64,000 bases of DNA from NCBI RefSeq assembly GCF_008247605.1, contig NZ_CP043420.1, positions 1,488,001 to 1,552,000 on the forward strand. Reading direction: 5' to 3'. The notes below the pieces were generated by a model. That model searched no databases. It worked only from the letters and a program-made list of their open reading frames with translations, and had not been told where the DNA came from. A program made the translations under genes and the position numbers. Within the stretch, counting starts at the first letter, position 1; each line of letters begins with the position of its first letter. This document shows positions 22,851 through 31,670 of this stretch, in pieces. This DNA is from Kushneria phosphatilytica. Lineage in GTDB: Bacteria > Pseudomonadota > Gammaproteobacteria > Pseudomonadales > Halomonadaceae.

Positions 22851-24089
22851 ATGGCTGATAACAGCAAGGATCAGGCGCAGCTTCTCAATGAAGCTACTAC
22901 TGCGCTGAACAAGGTTACCGAAGAGCTCAAGGGCACTTCGGAAAAGGCGCTCAAGGAAGCGCGTGATGCCGGCCAGCTTTCGGCAGAAACCAAGGAAACC
23001 GTGGACCGCCTGCTGACCACTCAGAATGGACTGCAGGAATCGGTAAACACCCTGAAAGCCTCGCTGGGCGAGCTCGAACAGGAATACGCCCGCATGCCGC
23101 TCGGCCGTGCTCAGGATGCTGCTCGGACTGCCGGCCAGCTGGTCGCCGAATTCGAGGGACTGAAAGCCTGGAACAGCGGTTCGGTTCAGGGCAACCAGCG
23201 CATCAGTATTCCCGTGCAAAATGCCATCACCACGCCCGATCTGGGCGATGGCAGCATCATCGCCCCGGATCGTCAGCCGGGGATTGATACGCAGCCGAAG
23301 CAGCGTCTGTTCATTCGCGACCTGATCGCGTCGGGCCGTACCGCCTCGAACACCATTTACTGGGTACAGCAGACCGGCTTCACCAACAATGCGAAAGCGG
23401 TTGCCGAGAACACGGCCAAGCCGTATAGCGACATTGCATTCAACGAGAAGATCACTCCTGTACGCACCCTCGCACATATGTTCAAGGCGTCGAAGCAGAT
23501 CCTTGACGATATGGCGCAGTTGCAATCGACGGTCGACGCCGAGATGCGCTATGGCCTGAAGTACGTTGAAGAGCAGGAAATCCTGTTCGGCGACGGTACC
23601 GGTCAGCACCTCGAAGGTATCGTGCCGCAGGCATCGGCATTCAGTGCCGCATTCAGCGTCGATCAGCAGAACGGTATCGACGATCTGCGTCTTGCCATGC
23701 TGCAGGCTCAGCTGGCTCGCTTCCCTGCCAGCGGTCACGTCCTCCACTTCATCGATTGGGCGAAAATCGAGCTGACCAAGGACTCAATGGGCCGCTACAT
23801 CCTCGCCAATCCAGCAGCGCTCACCGGCCCGACGCTGTGGGGGCTGCCGGTAGTGGCAACCGAGTCAGCGTCTTTCCAGGGCAAGTTCCTGACCGGGGCG
23901 TTCAACGCCGGTGCCCAGCTGTTCGATCGCGAGGACGCCAACGTGGTGATCTCTACCGAGAATGCGGACGACTTCGAGAAAAACATGATCTCGATTCGCT
24001 GTGAGGAGCGTCTCGCACTGGCGGTCAAGCGTCCCGAGGCGTTCGTCTACGGCGACTTCACCGTTCCGACCAGCGGCAGCACCACCTGA
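22851..24089 (+). CDS. major capsid protein (HK97 fold)
   Basis: 412 residues. The first about 100 are a coiled-coil scaffold (delta) domain (LNEATTALNKVTEELKGT). The mature part includes FIRDLIASGRT, FNEKITPVRTLAHMFKASKQ and DFEKNMISIRCEERLALAV, standard for HK97 gp5 relatives. Start chosen at the ATG after GGAG. Probably cleaved near residue 100 by the upstream protease. Confidence 0.95.
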   Translation: MADNSKDQAQLLNEATTALNKVTEELKGTSEKALKEARDAGQLSAETKETVDRLLTTQNGLQESVNTLKASLGELEQEYARMPLGRAQDAARTAGQLVAEFEGLKAWNSGSVQGNQRISIPVQNAITTPDLGDGSIIAPDRQPGIDTQPKQRLFIRDLIASGRTASNTIYWVQQTGFTNNAKAVAENTAKPYSDIAFNEKITPVRTLAHMFKASKQILDDMAQLQSTVDAEMRYGLKYVEEQEILFGDGTGQHLEGIVPQASAFSAAFSVDQQNGIDDLRLAMLQAQLARFPASGHVLHFIDWAKIELTKDSMGRYILANPAALTGPTLWGLPVVATESASFQGKFLTGAFNAGAQLFDREDANVVISTENADDFEKNMISIRCEERLALAVKRPEAFVYGDFTVPTSGSTT

Positions 24090-24112
24090 TCGCCTGATCG
24101 GAGCAACCCATA

Positions 24113-24134
24113 ACGGCCGCCTTCGAGCGGCCGT
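24113..24134. terminator. intergenic hairpin after capsid gene
   Basis: ACGGCCGC and GCGGCCGT around CTTCGA. No T-run; likely an mRNA-stabilising or attenuating hairpin in the structural operon. Confidence 0.45.
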
Positions 24135-24151
24135 ATAACGTGGAGATCGCC

Positions 24152-24505
24152 ATGAAGTTAAGGGCAAAACGCCCCCTGTATATCAGGGGTGGCGTGGTAA
24201 CCGGCGAGTTCGAGACAGACGAGCAGCATGGTCGAGAACTGGTGCGCAAGGGCTTCGCCTTGCAGGCGGATGGCCATGAGGTTCCCCCGCATAATCCCAT
24301 CAGTAATGAGCCTCAGGCGCTGGAAGATCTGCGCGCCCGGGCTGCCGAGCTGGGTATCAGTAATGTCGGTCGAATGAAAGAAGAGACCCTTCGAGAGCGC
24401 ATCGCCGAAGCCGAGAAGGCTGCCGCTGAACAGACCGAAGGCGAGGGCGAAGATGGCTCCGAAGACGGCGATGGTGATACCGAAACCACCGACGACAGCC
24501 AGTAA
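24152..24505 (+). CDS. small head protein with HeH/SAP-like motif
   Basis: 117 residues from the ATG six bases after GGAG. LEDLRARAAELGISNVGRMKEETLRERI is a HeH/LEM- or SAP-type helical element found in phage head-completion proteins; the C-terminal 30 residues are very acidic (EGEGEDGSEDGDGDTE). Lies between capsid and connector genes. Confidence 0.65.
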   Translation: MKLRAKRPLYIRGGVVTGEFETDEQHGRELVRKGFALQADGHEVPPHNPISNEPQALEDLRARAAELGISNVGRMKEETLRERIAEAEKAAAEQTEGEGEDGSEDGDGDTETTDDSQ

Positions 24506-24519
24506 TTCATGAACCAAGC

Positions 24520-24537
24520 GGCCGCCTTTGGGCGGCC
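24520..24537. terminator. intergenic hairpin
   Basis: GGCCGCC and GGCGGCC around TTTG, between two structural genes; no T-run. Confidence 0.45.
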
Positions 24538-24560
24538 CGACCTATTACGGGACGCCCGAT

Positions 24561-24890
24561 ATGCTGGAGCTCGACATCATCAAGCAGCAGCTCCGTCTCG
24601 AGCCGGAATACTCCGACGAGGATGATCTGCTGACCAGCTACTCGAACGCCGCACGCCGGCATATCGAGCGCTCCACCCGTCGCAAAATCTACGAAACCAT
24701 TAACGCTGAAGGGTATGCCGAGGATCCGGATGCACTCCTGTTCGGTGAGGACATACAGCTGGCCATGCTACTGCTGATCTCTCACTGGTACGAGAACCGC
24801 GAGGCCGCCGTGCCGGGCGTTTCCATCTCGGAGCTGCCCATGGGCGTCGAGGTATTGATACACCCATATCGAATTTACGGGGTCGGATGA
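24561..24890 (+). CDS. head-tail connector (gp6-like)
   Basis: 109 residues: MLELDIIKQQLRLEP..DDLLTSYSNAARRHIERSTRRKI and LLISHWYENREA are typical of HK97 gp6-like connectors that bind beneath the portal. No good ribosome site precedes the ATG; an upstream in-frame start at 24528 would add a stretch unlike the family. Confidence 0.85.
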   Translation: MLELDIIKQQLRLEPEYSDEDDLLTSYSNAARRHIERSTRRKIYETINAEGYAEDPDALLFGEDIQLAMLLLISHWYENREAAVPGVSISELPMGVEVLIHPYRIYGVG

Positions 24891-25075
24891 TGGCTTGCCC
24901 AGCATGCGAGCGCCGCCGCGCGTGGCTCAGAAAATGGAGGGACATCGCACGTGAACGATCGAGAAGCGTCATTGCTGGAGCAGCTGCTGGCCGAGACTCG
25001 TCGCCAGACTGCAGCCATCGAGAATCTGACGGAAGTGAACCTGAAGCTGGTCGAGGCGCTGGCGGAAGAAAGTGA
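24887..25075 (+). CDS. possible small CxxC protein
   Basis: 62 residues; MMACPACERRRAWLRKWRDIARERS resembles short CPxCExRR phage proteins found after gp6. ATG overlaps the connector stop, but the second half runs through the next gene in another frame and is unlike protein, so it may be a fortuitous extension. Confidence 0.42.
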   Translation: MMACPACERRRAWLRKWRDIARERSRSVIAGAAAGRDSSPDCSHRESDGSEPEAGRGAGGRK

Positions 25076-25136
25076 GCAAGAAGATGATACCGAGCCATCG
25101 CGCTATCTGGACGGTACTCCAGTCCCCGGACGATAA
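24951..25136 (+). CDS. small coiled-coil phage protein
   Basis: 61 residues, GTG start. LLEQLLAETRRQTAAIENLTEVNLKLVEALAEE is a clear coiled coil, ending in an acidic part and RYLDGTPVPGR, a combination I recognise from small head-tail region proteins. Overlaps the preceding candidate in a different frame. Confidence 0.6.
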   Translation: MNDREASLLEQLLAETRRQTAAIENLTEVNLKLVEALAEESEQEDDTEPSRYLDGTPVPGR

Positions 25137-25147
25137 AGAGGCGAGCC

Positions 25148-25480
25148 ATGCGTGCAGGTAAATTGCGGCACCGCATCACAATCCAGCGCCCGGCACGCAC
25201 GCAGGATCAGAACACCGGCGAAATGCGCGAAGGCTGGAAAGACGTGGCCACCGTCTGGGCGAGCGTCGAGCCTCTAAGTGTTCGTGAGTTCATCGCGGCA
25301 AAGTCCGGGCAGGCGGAAATCAGCGCCCGAATCACGATCCGGTACCGCGCGGGCATCGACGCGACGATGCGCATCCTTTACCGCGATACCGTCTACAACA
25401 TCGAGGGCGTGCTGCCGGATCCGCAATCCGGCCGGCACTACCTGACCATGCCCGTCTCTGGAGGTGTAAACGATGGCTGA
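25148..25480 (+). CDS. head-tail adaptor / head closure protein
   Basis: 110 residues: AGKLRHRITIQRPARTQD and WKDVATVWASVEPLS are the signature of the SPP1 gp16-like head-tail joining family. GAGGCGAG precedes the ATG. Confidence 0.9.
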   Translation: MRAGKLRHRITIQRPARTQDQNTGEMREGWKDVATVWASVEPLSVREFIAAKSGQAEISARITIRYRAGIDATMRILYRDTVYNIEGVLPDPQSGRHYLTMPVSGGVNDG

Positions 25481-25688
25481 GAAAATGAAGCTTGCGCTGC
25501 GCCGTTCCAAAGAAGCTGGTGGAGCCTATGCGCTGCACGATGCCGTAACTGGCGAGCCGCTGCCCGGTCAGTTCGAAGTGCAGATCATCCAGCAGCCCCA
25601 TGAGCTGACCAAAGTCGTCGTCACCTTCAATGCAGACGCTCGAACATTTACAGGCGGGTTTGTTCAGATCGAGGAAGACGATGGCTGA
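25473..25688 (+). CDS. small phage protein, unknown function
   Basis: 71 residues, beta-rich (GEPLPGQFEVQIIQQPHELT, KVVVTFNADA). GGAGG lies before the ATG and both ends overlap neighbours by 8 bases, so it is translated with the connector genes. Role probably structural. Confidence 0.65.
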   Translation: MAEKMKLALRRSKEAGGAYALHDAVTGEPLPGQFEVQIIQQPHELTKVVVTFNADARTFTGGFVQIEEDDG

Positions 25689-26166
25689 CTCCATCCAGTT
25701 CGAGATCGAGGGCGTCAATGCGCTGGCGGAAAAGCTGCAGGGCCTGCCTCAGGATATGAGGAAAAAGGGCGGGCGGTTTGCGCTACGCAAGGCCGCCAAT
25801 CTGGTGCGCGAGCGCGTGAAGGACTCCGCCCGGCGACTGGATGACCCGGAGACAGCCAACAACATCGCCGACAACGTGGTTGTGCGCTGGGATGGCAAGC
25901 ACTTCCGTCAGACCGGTGATCTGAAGTTCAGGGTCGGTGTGCTGGGTGGCGCGAAGTCTCGGCAGAAAAATCAGCAGAACCCGGGCGGCGATACCTACTA
26001 CTGGCGCTTTCTGGAGTTCGGTACCGAGAACATGCGAGCCCAGCCGTTTCTGCGCCCGGCGCTGGCGGAGAGCATCAATGCTGCGACTCAGGAGTTCGTC
26101 ACTCAGTACGACAAGGCCCTGAATCGGGCCATCAAGCGCGCGGCCAAACAGACCGGAGGCAACTGA
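25681..26166 (+). CDS. HK97 gp10-like connector protein
   Basis: 161 residues: IEGVNALAEKLQGLPQDMRK, AANLVRERVKDSAR and YWRFLEFGTENMRAQPFLRPAL are hallmarks of gp10, which links head to tail. The frame extends upstream without family likeness. Confidence 0.9.
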   Translation: MADSIQFEIEGVNALAEKLQGLPQDMRKKGGRFALRKAANLVRERVKDSARRLDDPETANNIADNVVVRWDGKHFRQTGDLKFRVGVLGGAKSRQKNQQNPGGDTYYWRFLEFGTENMRAQPFLRPALAESINAATQEFVTQYDKALNRAIKRAAKQTGGN

Positions 26167-26531
26167 TGATCCCGCCGATTTTCAGAACGGTCGCCGGCAA
26201 CGCCGCTGCCACTGCGCTGATCGGTACCGGGCCGGTGCGGATGTTCCCATTCGGCCAGGCGCCGCAGGGCGTCGAGTTGCCCTACGCCGTCTGGCAGGTC
26301 GTCGACGGCGAACCCGAAAACTATCTCGCCGATCGCTCGGATATGGATGGCATGACGCTGCAGGTCGATGTCTACGGCAGCTCCGGATCATCTGCTGATG
26401 ATGCCGCTGAGGCAATCCGTTATGCAGTCGAGCTACGCGCCAACATTGCCCGCTGGGGCGGGCAGACGCGGGATGACGAAACAGGCCGCTACCGCGTGAG
26501 CTTCGACATCGACTGGCTCACACCCCGATAA
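26166..26531 (+). CDS. tail completion/terminator protein (DUF3168)
   Basis: 121 residues: LPYAVWQVVDGEPENYLADR and MTLQVDVYGSS are the DUF3168 pattern of siphophage tail terminators. Overlaps the gp10-like stop by one base. Confidence 0.85.
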   Translation: MIPPIFRTVAGNAAATALIGTGPVRMFPFGQAPQGVELPYAVWQVVDGEPENYLADRSDMDGMTLQVDVYGSSGSSADDAAEAIRYAVELRANIARWGGQTRDDETGRYRVSFDIDWLTPR

Positions 26532-26552
26532 CCGTTTTCAACGCTCCCCATG

Positions 26553-26575
26553 ACCCGCCGCCGCGCGGGTTTCTT
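26553..26575 (+). terminator. weak hairpin before tail tube gene
   Basis: ACCCGC and GCGGGT with a 6-base loop, then TTCTT; possibly an attenuator. Confidence 0.4.
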
Positions 26576-26616
26576 ATGCCTACACGAAGCCCCTCATGGG
26601 GCACAGGAGATGACGC

Positions 26617-27135
26617 ATGTCTGTTCTGTCCCAAGGTACCCAAGTATTCATGCTCGACCTCGGCGAGATCGTGCGTATTCCTGGCGCCACCGCCTTCAAT
26701 CCCGGTGGCAACCCGCGTGACCAGGTCGAAGAAACCGACTTGGAGGATACTGTTTCTCGGCGCTACAAAAAGGGTCTCGGCACGCCCGGGTCCGCGTCTC
26801 TAACCGTCAATGCTGATCCGCAGGAGCCGGCACATGTTCGTCTTTACGGCATGGCGAATAGTAGCAGCGATGAAAAGGTTCAGTTCTTCGTGGGTTGGAG
26901 CGATGGCCCCACGGACGACGACGGGAAACCCACGTCGCTTCCGACAGTCAGCAGCGGCAGCGTTACGCTCCCTGAGGACCGCACTTGGTTCAAGTTTGAG
27001 GGCTACGTAAGCGACTTTCCCATGGACTTCGCGACCAACTCGCTAGTTAGCTCTCAGGTCACTATCCAGCGCAGTGGCGACGGCAAATGGGTGCCGAAGA
27101 CACCTGCCACCACTGATACGGGCGCCTCCACATGA
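26617..27135 (+). CDS. major tail tube protein
   Basis: 172 residues with a DLEDTVSRRYKKGLGTPGSASL core and a beta-rich body, in the correct position between tail terminator and chaperone. Lambda-V-like tail tube. AGGAGATG precedes the start. It overlaps the chaperone gene by 4 bases. Confidence 0.85.
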   Translation: MSVLSQGTQVFMLDLGEIVRIPGATAFNPGGNPRDQVEETDLEDTVSRRYKKGLGTPGSASLTVNADPQEPAHVRLYGMANSSSDEKVQFFVGWSDGPTDDDGKPTSLPTVSSGSVTLPEDRTWFKFEGYVSDFPMDFATNSLVSSQVTIQRSGDGKWVPKTPATTDTGAST

Positions 27136-27572
27136 AGCTGACGATCGACAACCTCCGCGACGCGGGCGCCTTCACCGGCGCCCCGGTCGAAAAGGAGATC
27201 AGCTGGAAACAGGGCGACGAGGAATACGGCGCCACTGTTCATGTCCGGCCACTCTCATACCAGACCGCCATGACCGACATCACGTCGGTTCGTGCTGGTG
27301 GCGATGTGGCTGCAGCGCGTATCGCGTACTGCATCTGCGATGAACAGGGTGAGCCGGTATTTAAAGCGGCAGACATCACCGGTGACGCCGATCCGGAGCG
27401 TGGCCCGCTCAATCACAATCTCACCATGGAGCTGCTCCGCGTTATCTCGGAGGTGAGCGGCCTGGGAAAGGTCCGGACTCCATCGACCTCAGTGAGCTCG
27501 ACGAGCTCTGGCACGAACTCGTCCTCAACGGGATCGGCGGGCGCACGATCGAGGAAGCGAAGCAAAGCCTGA
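27132..27572 (+). CDS. tail assembly chaperone G
   Basis: 146 residues in frame 0. The first about 110 are a helical chaperone domain (LSYQTAMTDITSVRAGGDV). After the slippery site at 27464..27470 the frame-0 tail becomes Ser/Thr-rich and unlike protein (STSVSSTSSG), as expected for a short G product. Confidence 0.85.
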   Translation: MKLTIDNLRDAGAFTGAPVEKEISWKQGDEEYGATVHVRPLSYQTAMTDITSVRAGGDVAAARIAYCICDEQGEPVFKAADITGDADPERGPLNHNLTMELLRVISEVSGLGKVRTPSTSVSSTSSGTNSSSTGSAGARSRKRSKA

Positions 27573-27787
27573 GCTATCAGGAGTTCCTTCAGTGGGTGGC
27601 TTACCGACGCAAGCGTGGCTCGCTCCATTCTGGGATGCGGGTGGAGCGGGGCACCGCCATGCTCGCCATGCTCTATGTCAATGCCCATAAGAAGAAGGGC
27701 GCCGAGTCGTCGAAAATCTTCGACTTCATGGAGCACGAGGATGAGCCGCCGGTATCGCTCGATCAGGCGATGGAGTCGTGGCAATAA
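27132..27787 (+). CDS. tail assembly chaperone GT (-1 frameshift product)
   Basis: Frame 0 to GGGAAAG at 27464..27470 (phased G_GGA_AAG as in lambda G-T), then the -1 frame from 27470 to the stop at 27785..27787: about 218 residues. The T part (SIDLSELDELWHELVLNGIG, SYQEFLQWVAYRRKR, MLAMLYVNAHKKKG) has no start of its own near the junction. GT bridges tape measure and tail tube during assembly. Confidence 0.85.
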
Positions 27788-27800
27788 CGGGAGATTCTGA

Positions 27801-30266
27801 ATGGCGTCGCGCAGCCTCGGTCAATTGACGCTGGATCTGGTCGCACGGATCGGCGGGTTTACAGGCCCGCTGGAAAAAGCCGAGCGCATGACCAAGGCGA
27901 AGATGACCAACATCGCCAGCAGCGTGAAAACTGCGGCCACCTCGATTACGGCTGCCGGTGCCGCGGCGACCGGGGCCGCTGCCGCTGTTGTGGCATACAC
28001 GAACCACGCAGCACAAAACGCGCGTGAGCTGAAGAATCAGGCCAGTGTGGCAAACACCTCGGTCGAGCAGTTTCAGCGCATGGCGTATGCCGCCAATAAC
28101 GTGGGGGTCGAGCAGGACAAGCTGTCGGACATCCTGAAGGATGTGAACGACCGTGTCGGTGATTTTCTGACCACCGGCGGCGGCGAAATGGCCGATTTTT
28201 TCCAGAACATCGCGCCGCGTATCGGCATGACTGCCGATGAGTTTCGGAATCTCTCCGGCCCCGAGGCGCTACAGAAATTTTATAACGGCCTCCAGGAAGC
28301 CAATCTTTCCCAGGCAGAAATGGTCTTCTATATGGAGTCCATTTCCGATAACGCGACTGCACTAATCCCGCTGTTACGGGATGGCGGTGCTGGTTTCGCA
28401 CAGATGGCACAAGAGGCTGATGATCTCGGCATCGTGCTGTCTGATCTGGATATTGCCCAGCTTGAGGAGTTCTCGGAGCAGTTCAACCGGCTGACATCGA
28501 TCATGGGATCGATGAGCGATCTGCTTGCAGCCAATCTAGCCCCTTACCTGAGCGTGCTGGGTGATTATCTGGTAGATGCCACCAAGGGGGCTGATGGCCT
28601 CCGCGAGGCTCTGCCCGGCGCGCTGCATGACGCCGTCGCGGCTCTCGGTCCGCTTCTCGACAACTTCCAGAAGTTTCGGCAATTCGACGCCCAGTTCAAG
28701 GTCGTCATGGCGTCCATGGATCTGGCCGTGGCGGAATTTGCCGAGGATGCATGGGACTCGATGAGCTACTTCATCGATACCGCGATCAACGGCATCAACA
28801 ACCTGATTCGAGCGGTCAACACTATCCCTGGTGTTGATGACATCGATCTGATCGAAAGCTTCCAGGACTCCGACTTCTTCAAGGGATTCCATGAGCGTAC
28901 GGAGGATGCGCGCAAGGAGCTCGAAGACTTCCAGCAGGATCTGGTGAACATCTCGAGTCAGGAGATGCCCAGCGCCGCCATTGATCGTTATCTGGCGGAT
29001 GTTCAGCAGAAGATCGACAGCGCTGACATCAAGCCCCTGAGTGATTGGCTTTTCCCGCCAAACCGGGCAGGTGGCTCAGGTGGCGCCGGTAGTGGTATCG
29101 ACACCAGCGGCATCAAAAAGCAGATCGATTCGCTTCAGCTGGAAGCGAAGACGGTCGGCATGAGCTCTGACGAACAGAAGCTTTATAAGCTGGCCCTCGA
29201 TGGCGCGACCGATAGCCAGATCGCCCAGGCCAAAGCGGCGCTGGATACAGTCTCCGCATTCGAGAAGCAAAAAGAGGCGAGCGAGGACTACCAGCAGCTT
29301 CTCGAGGATCTGCGCAGCAGCGAGGAAAAGCTCACCGATCAGGTCAATCAGCGGTTGGCGGTACTCGATGCCGCCAATGTCTCTGCTGACAAATATGCCG
29401 AGGTGGCGGGCAAGATCGCCGGGGCTGCATTTCAGGATGCCCCTGATTACGGTGGGCTGGATGCCTCAGTCGGCGGCCCGACCAGCGAGCTCGACAAAAT
29501 TGATGACGCCCAGGAGCAGCTGGAAGAGTGGTACTCGAATCAGCTGGACATGCTCAGCAACTTCCGCGAAGAGCGCGCGGATCTCACCGCCGAGTGGGAT
29601 GAGCAAGAGCAACAGCTGAAGCAGGAGCATGAAGACAAACTCGCTGACATCGAGCGTGCTCGGCAGACCGCCCGGCTGGCCGCCGGCGAGGAATTCTTCG
29701 GCAACATGTCCGATATAACCCGGACATTCTTTGGCGAGCAGTCGAAAGAGTACCGGGCGATGTTCGCCGTTGAGAAGGCCTACGCGCTGGCAAAAGTGGC
29801 CATGAATGCGCCGCAGACGGCGTCCGATGCTTATGCTGCCATGGCCGGCATCCCCTTTGTGGGGCCGGCACTGGGTATCGCTGCAGCTGCTGCTGCGCTG
29901 ACGTACCAAACAGCGCAGATTTCAGCGGTTGAGTCGACCAGCATGAGCGGTATGGCCCACGACGGTATCAACTCTGTGCCCGAGACCGGCACCTGGTTGC
30001 TCAAGAAAGGGGAGCGGGTCACCACTGCCGACACCAGCGCCAAGCTGGATCGTACGCTCGATCAGGTGCAGCGGGACCGCGCGCCGTCTGGCGGTGGCGC
30101 GAACGTCAACATCTTTGAGAACCCGAAGCGGGGCGGCGAGAGCAACAGCCGCACGAATGAAGATGGTTCGACCGATGTTGATGTGTTCGTCGCTGACATC
30201 ATGGGCGATGGGCCGCGATCCAAGGCGATCAGCCGGAAATGGAAACTGCAATCCAGGGGAACGTAA
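27801..30266 (+). CDS. tail tape measure protein
   Basis: 821 residues: LGQLTLDLVARIGGFTGPLEKAERMT opening, hydrophobic patches, coiled coil (about 580-640, EEQLKQEHEDKLADIERAR-like) and a C-terminal hydrophobic block (KVAMNAPQTASDAYAAMAGI). Sets tail length and exits during DNA ejection; predicts a fairly long non-contractile tail. The stop overlaps the next start. Confidence 0.93.
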   Translation: MASRSLGQLTLDLVARIGGFTGPLEKAERMTKAKMTNIASSVKTAATSITAAGAAATGAAAAVVAYTNHAAQNARELKNQASVANTSVEQFQRMAYAANNVGVEQDKLSDILKDVNDRVGDFLTTGGGEMADFFQNIAPRIGMTADEFRNLSGPEALQKFYNGLQEANLSQAEMVFYMESISDNATALIPLLRDGGAGFAQMAQEADDLGIVLSDLDIAQLEEFSEQFNRLTSIMGSMSDLLAANLAPYLSVLGDYLVDATKGADGLREALPGALHDAVAALGPLLDNFQKFRQFDAQFKVVMASMDLAVAEFAEDAWDSMSYFIDTAINGINNLIRAVNTIPGVDDIDLIESFQDSDFFKGFHERTEDARKELEDFQQDLVNISSQEMPSAAIDRYLADVQQKIDSADIKPLSDWLFPPNRAGGSGGAGSGIDTSGIKKQIDSLQLEAKTVGMSSDEQKLYKLALDGATDSQIAQAKAALDTVSAFEKQKEASEDYQQLLEDLRSSEEKLTDQVNQRLAVLDAANVSADKYAEVAGKIAGAAFQDAPDYGGLDASVGGPTSELDKIDDAQEQLEEWYSNQLDMLSNFREERADLTAEWDEQEQQLKQEHEDKLADIERARQTARLAAGEEFFGNMSDITRTFFGEQSKEYRAMFAVEKAYALAKVAMNAPQTASDAYAAMAGIPFVGPALGIAAAAAALTYQTAQISAVESTSMSGMAHDGINSVPETGTWLLKKGERVTTADTSAKLDRTLDQVQRDRAPSGGGANVNIFENPKRGGESNSRTNEDGSTDVDVFVADIMGDGPRSKAISRKWKLQSRGT

Positions 30267-30751
30267 TGGCAGAGCTCGAAGAGTATCCGGACGTTCTCCC
30301 CCTGCCGCTTCAGAGCGGATACGGATTCCAGCCTACTTCGCCGCTGCAGCGTACAGAGATGTCGTCCGGCCGCGCGCGGCAGCGACGGATGTACTCGACT
30401 GTGCCTACGGTGGCGTCGGTAACCTGGCTCTTTACTCCGGAGGAAGGGCGCATCTTCGAGGGGTGGTACCGGAATCTGGTCACTGATGGCGCCGACTGGT
30501 TCGTTATCCGCCTGAAGACGCCACTGGGTATCCAGCCCTATAAAGCACGATTCACCGACATCTATGATGGCCCAACGCTGAAGGGTGGTAATTACTGGGA
30601 GTTCTCGGCGGAGCTTGAGTTGATCGAACGGCCAACGCTGAATGCCCGGGAAACGGCTGACGCGCTCACAGGCGGCAGCTTCACAGACGCGGTGACGCTT
30701 CTCGATGACGTTGCTCACCAGTGGTACACGCGTAGCTGGGAGGATGCCTGA
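30266..30751 (+). CDS. minor tail protein
   Basis: 161 residues: PLPLQSGYGFQP..RQRRMYSTVPTVASVTWLFT and FRDW-type ending WEFSAELELIE. It resembles proteins found between tape measure and DUF1833 genes of siphophages. One-base overlap with the tape measure gene and the next gene. Confidence 0.75.
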   Translation: MAELEEYPDVLPLPLQSGYGFQPTSPLQRTEMSSGRARQRRMYSTVPTVASVTWLFTPEEGRIFEGWYRNLVTDGADWFVIRLKTPLGIQPYKARFTDIYDGPTLKGGNYWEFSAELELIERPTLNARETADALTGGSFTDAVTLLDDVAHQWYTRSWEDA

Positions 30752-31251
30752 TGAGCAGCACTGCCATTGATTGTTTCTACGCGTCGGCGCCGGCCGGAGA
30801 GATCCTCTACAGCACCGTGGAGTTCGCTTCACCGGCATTCGAGGGTGGCGCCATTCGGGTCGTCCGGGGATACGAGGACATCACCGTGCTGCTCGAAGAT
30901 GGTTCGGAGGCAGAATTCCAGGCGTCAGGAATCGAGATTGCGCTGCCGAAGACCGACAACAGTGGCAGCCAGTCGCTGAAATTCGGGCTGGATAACGTGC
31001 ACGGCACCGTCCAACAGGCAGTGGATGCCGCGAATGACGCCGGCGAGCAGGTGACGGTGACCTACCGAAGCTATCTTTCCAGCGATTTGACCACGCCGGC
31101 TGAGCCTCCCATCAGGATGCCGCTGAAAAAGGTGAGCATGGAGGGCGCTACCGTGAATATTACGGCGGCATACGCCGACATTATTGGCTGGGCATGGCCA
31201 CGCCGGCGCTACACGACCAGCTTTGCCCCCGGGCTCACATACCTGACCTGA
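30751..31251 (+). CDS. DUF1833 tail protein
   Basis: 166 residues: IDCFYASAPAGEILYSTVEF and LKKVSMEGATVNITAAYADI..WPRRRYT are characteristic of DUF1833 minor tail proteins at the tail tip. Confidence 0.82.
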   Translation: MSSTAIDCFYASAPAGEILYSTVEFASPAFEGGAIRVVRGYEDITVLLEDGSEAEFQASGIEIALPKTDNSGSQSLKFGLDNVHGTVQQAVDAANDAGEQVTVTYRSYLSSDLTTPAEPPIRMPLKKVSMEGATVNITAAYADIIGWAWPRRRYTTSFAPGLTYLT

Positions 31252-31253
31252 TC

Positions 31254-31670
31254 ATGACGACCCTTAATGATTTCATGTGCTCCGTCTACCGGGACGGCGG
31301 CCGCGGCGAGCTCGTGCGTGGCAAGCGCCAGTTCGATTGCTGGGGCATGTCGATTGCCATCCGTCACGAACTGTTGGGCCTGCCGCTGCTGCCCAGCTGG
31401 TCATTCGTGCGCGCGATGGATAAACGCCATCTCACACGGGCCTGGTCTGATCAGCGCTCGGCACTCGAGCAGTGCGAGCCTGAGATTGGCGCATTGGCCG
31501 CGGTCTATCGCAGCGATCTGTGCCTGCATATCGCAGTCGTGGTTGAGATTGATGGCGGGCTGGCGGTTGTTGAAACCCGTCCTCAGGGACCGCGCTGGAT
31601 GCGCCTGCGGGCATTCGAGCAGCAATACACCCGGGTGAGGTATTACCGTGATCGAGATCTACCCCAGTAA
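31254..31670 (+). CDS. NlpC/P60-like tail assembly protein
   Basis: 138 residues. RQFDCWGMSIAIRHELLGL contains the NlpC-type Cys, and LCLHIAVVVEI the likely His position; the fold is that of tail-tip K-like peptidases that open peptidoglycan during infection. Overlaps the next gene by 23 bp. Confidence 0.72.
   Translation: MTTLNDFMCSVYRDGGRGELVRGKRQFDCWGMSIAIRHELLGLPLLPSWSFVRAMDKRHLTRAWSDQRSALEQCEPEIGALAAVYRSDLCLHIAVVVEIDGGLAVVETRPQGPRWMRLRAFEQQYTRVRYYRDRDLPQ

Noticed and set aside
21872..23747. Two long minus-strand frames opposite the protease and capsid genes
   Set aside because: Antisense shadows of strongly supported structural genes.
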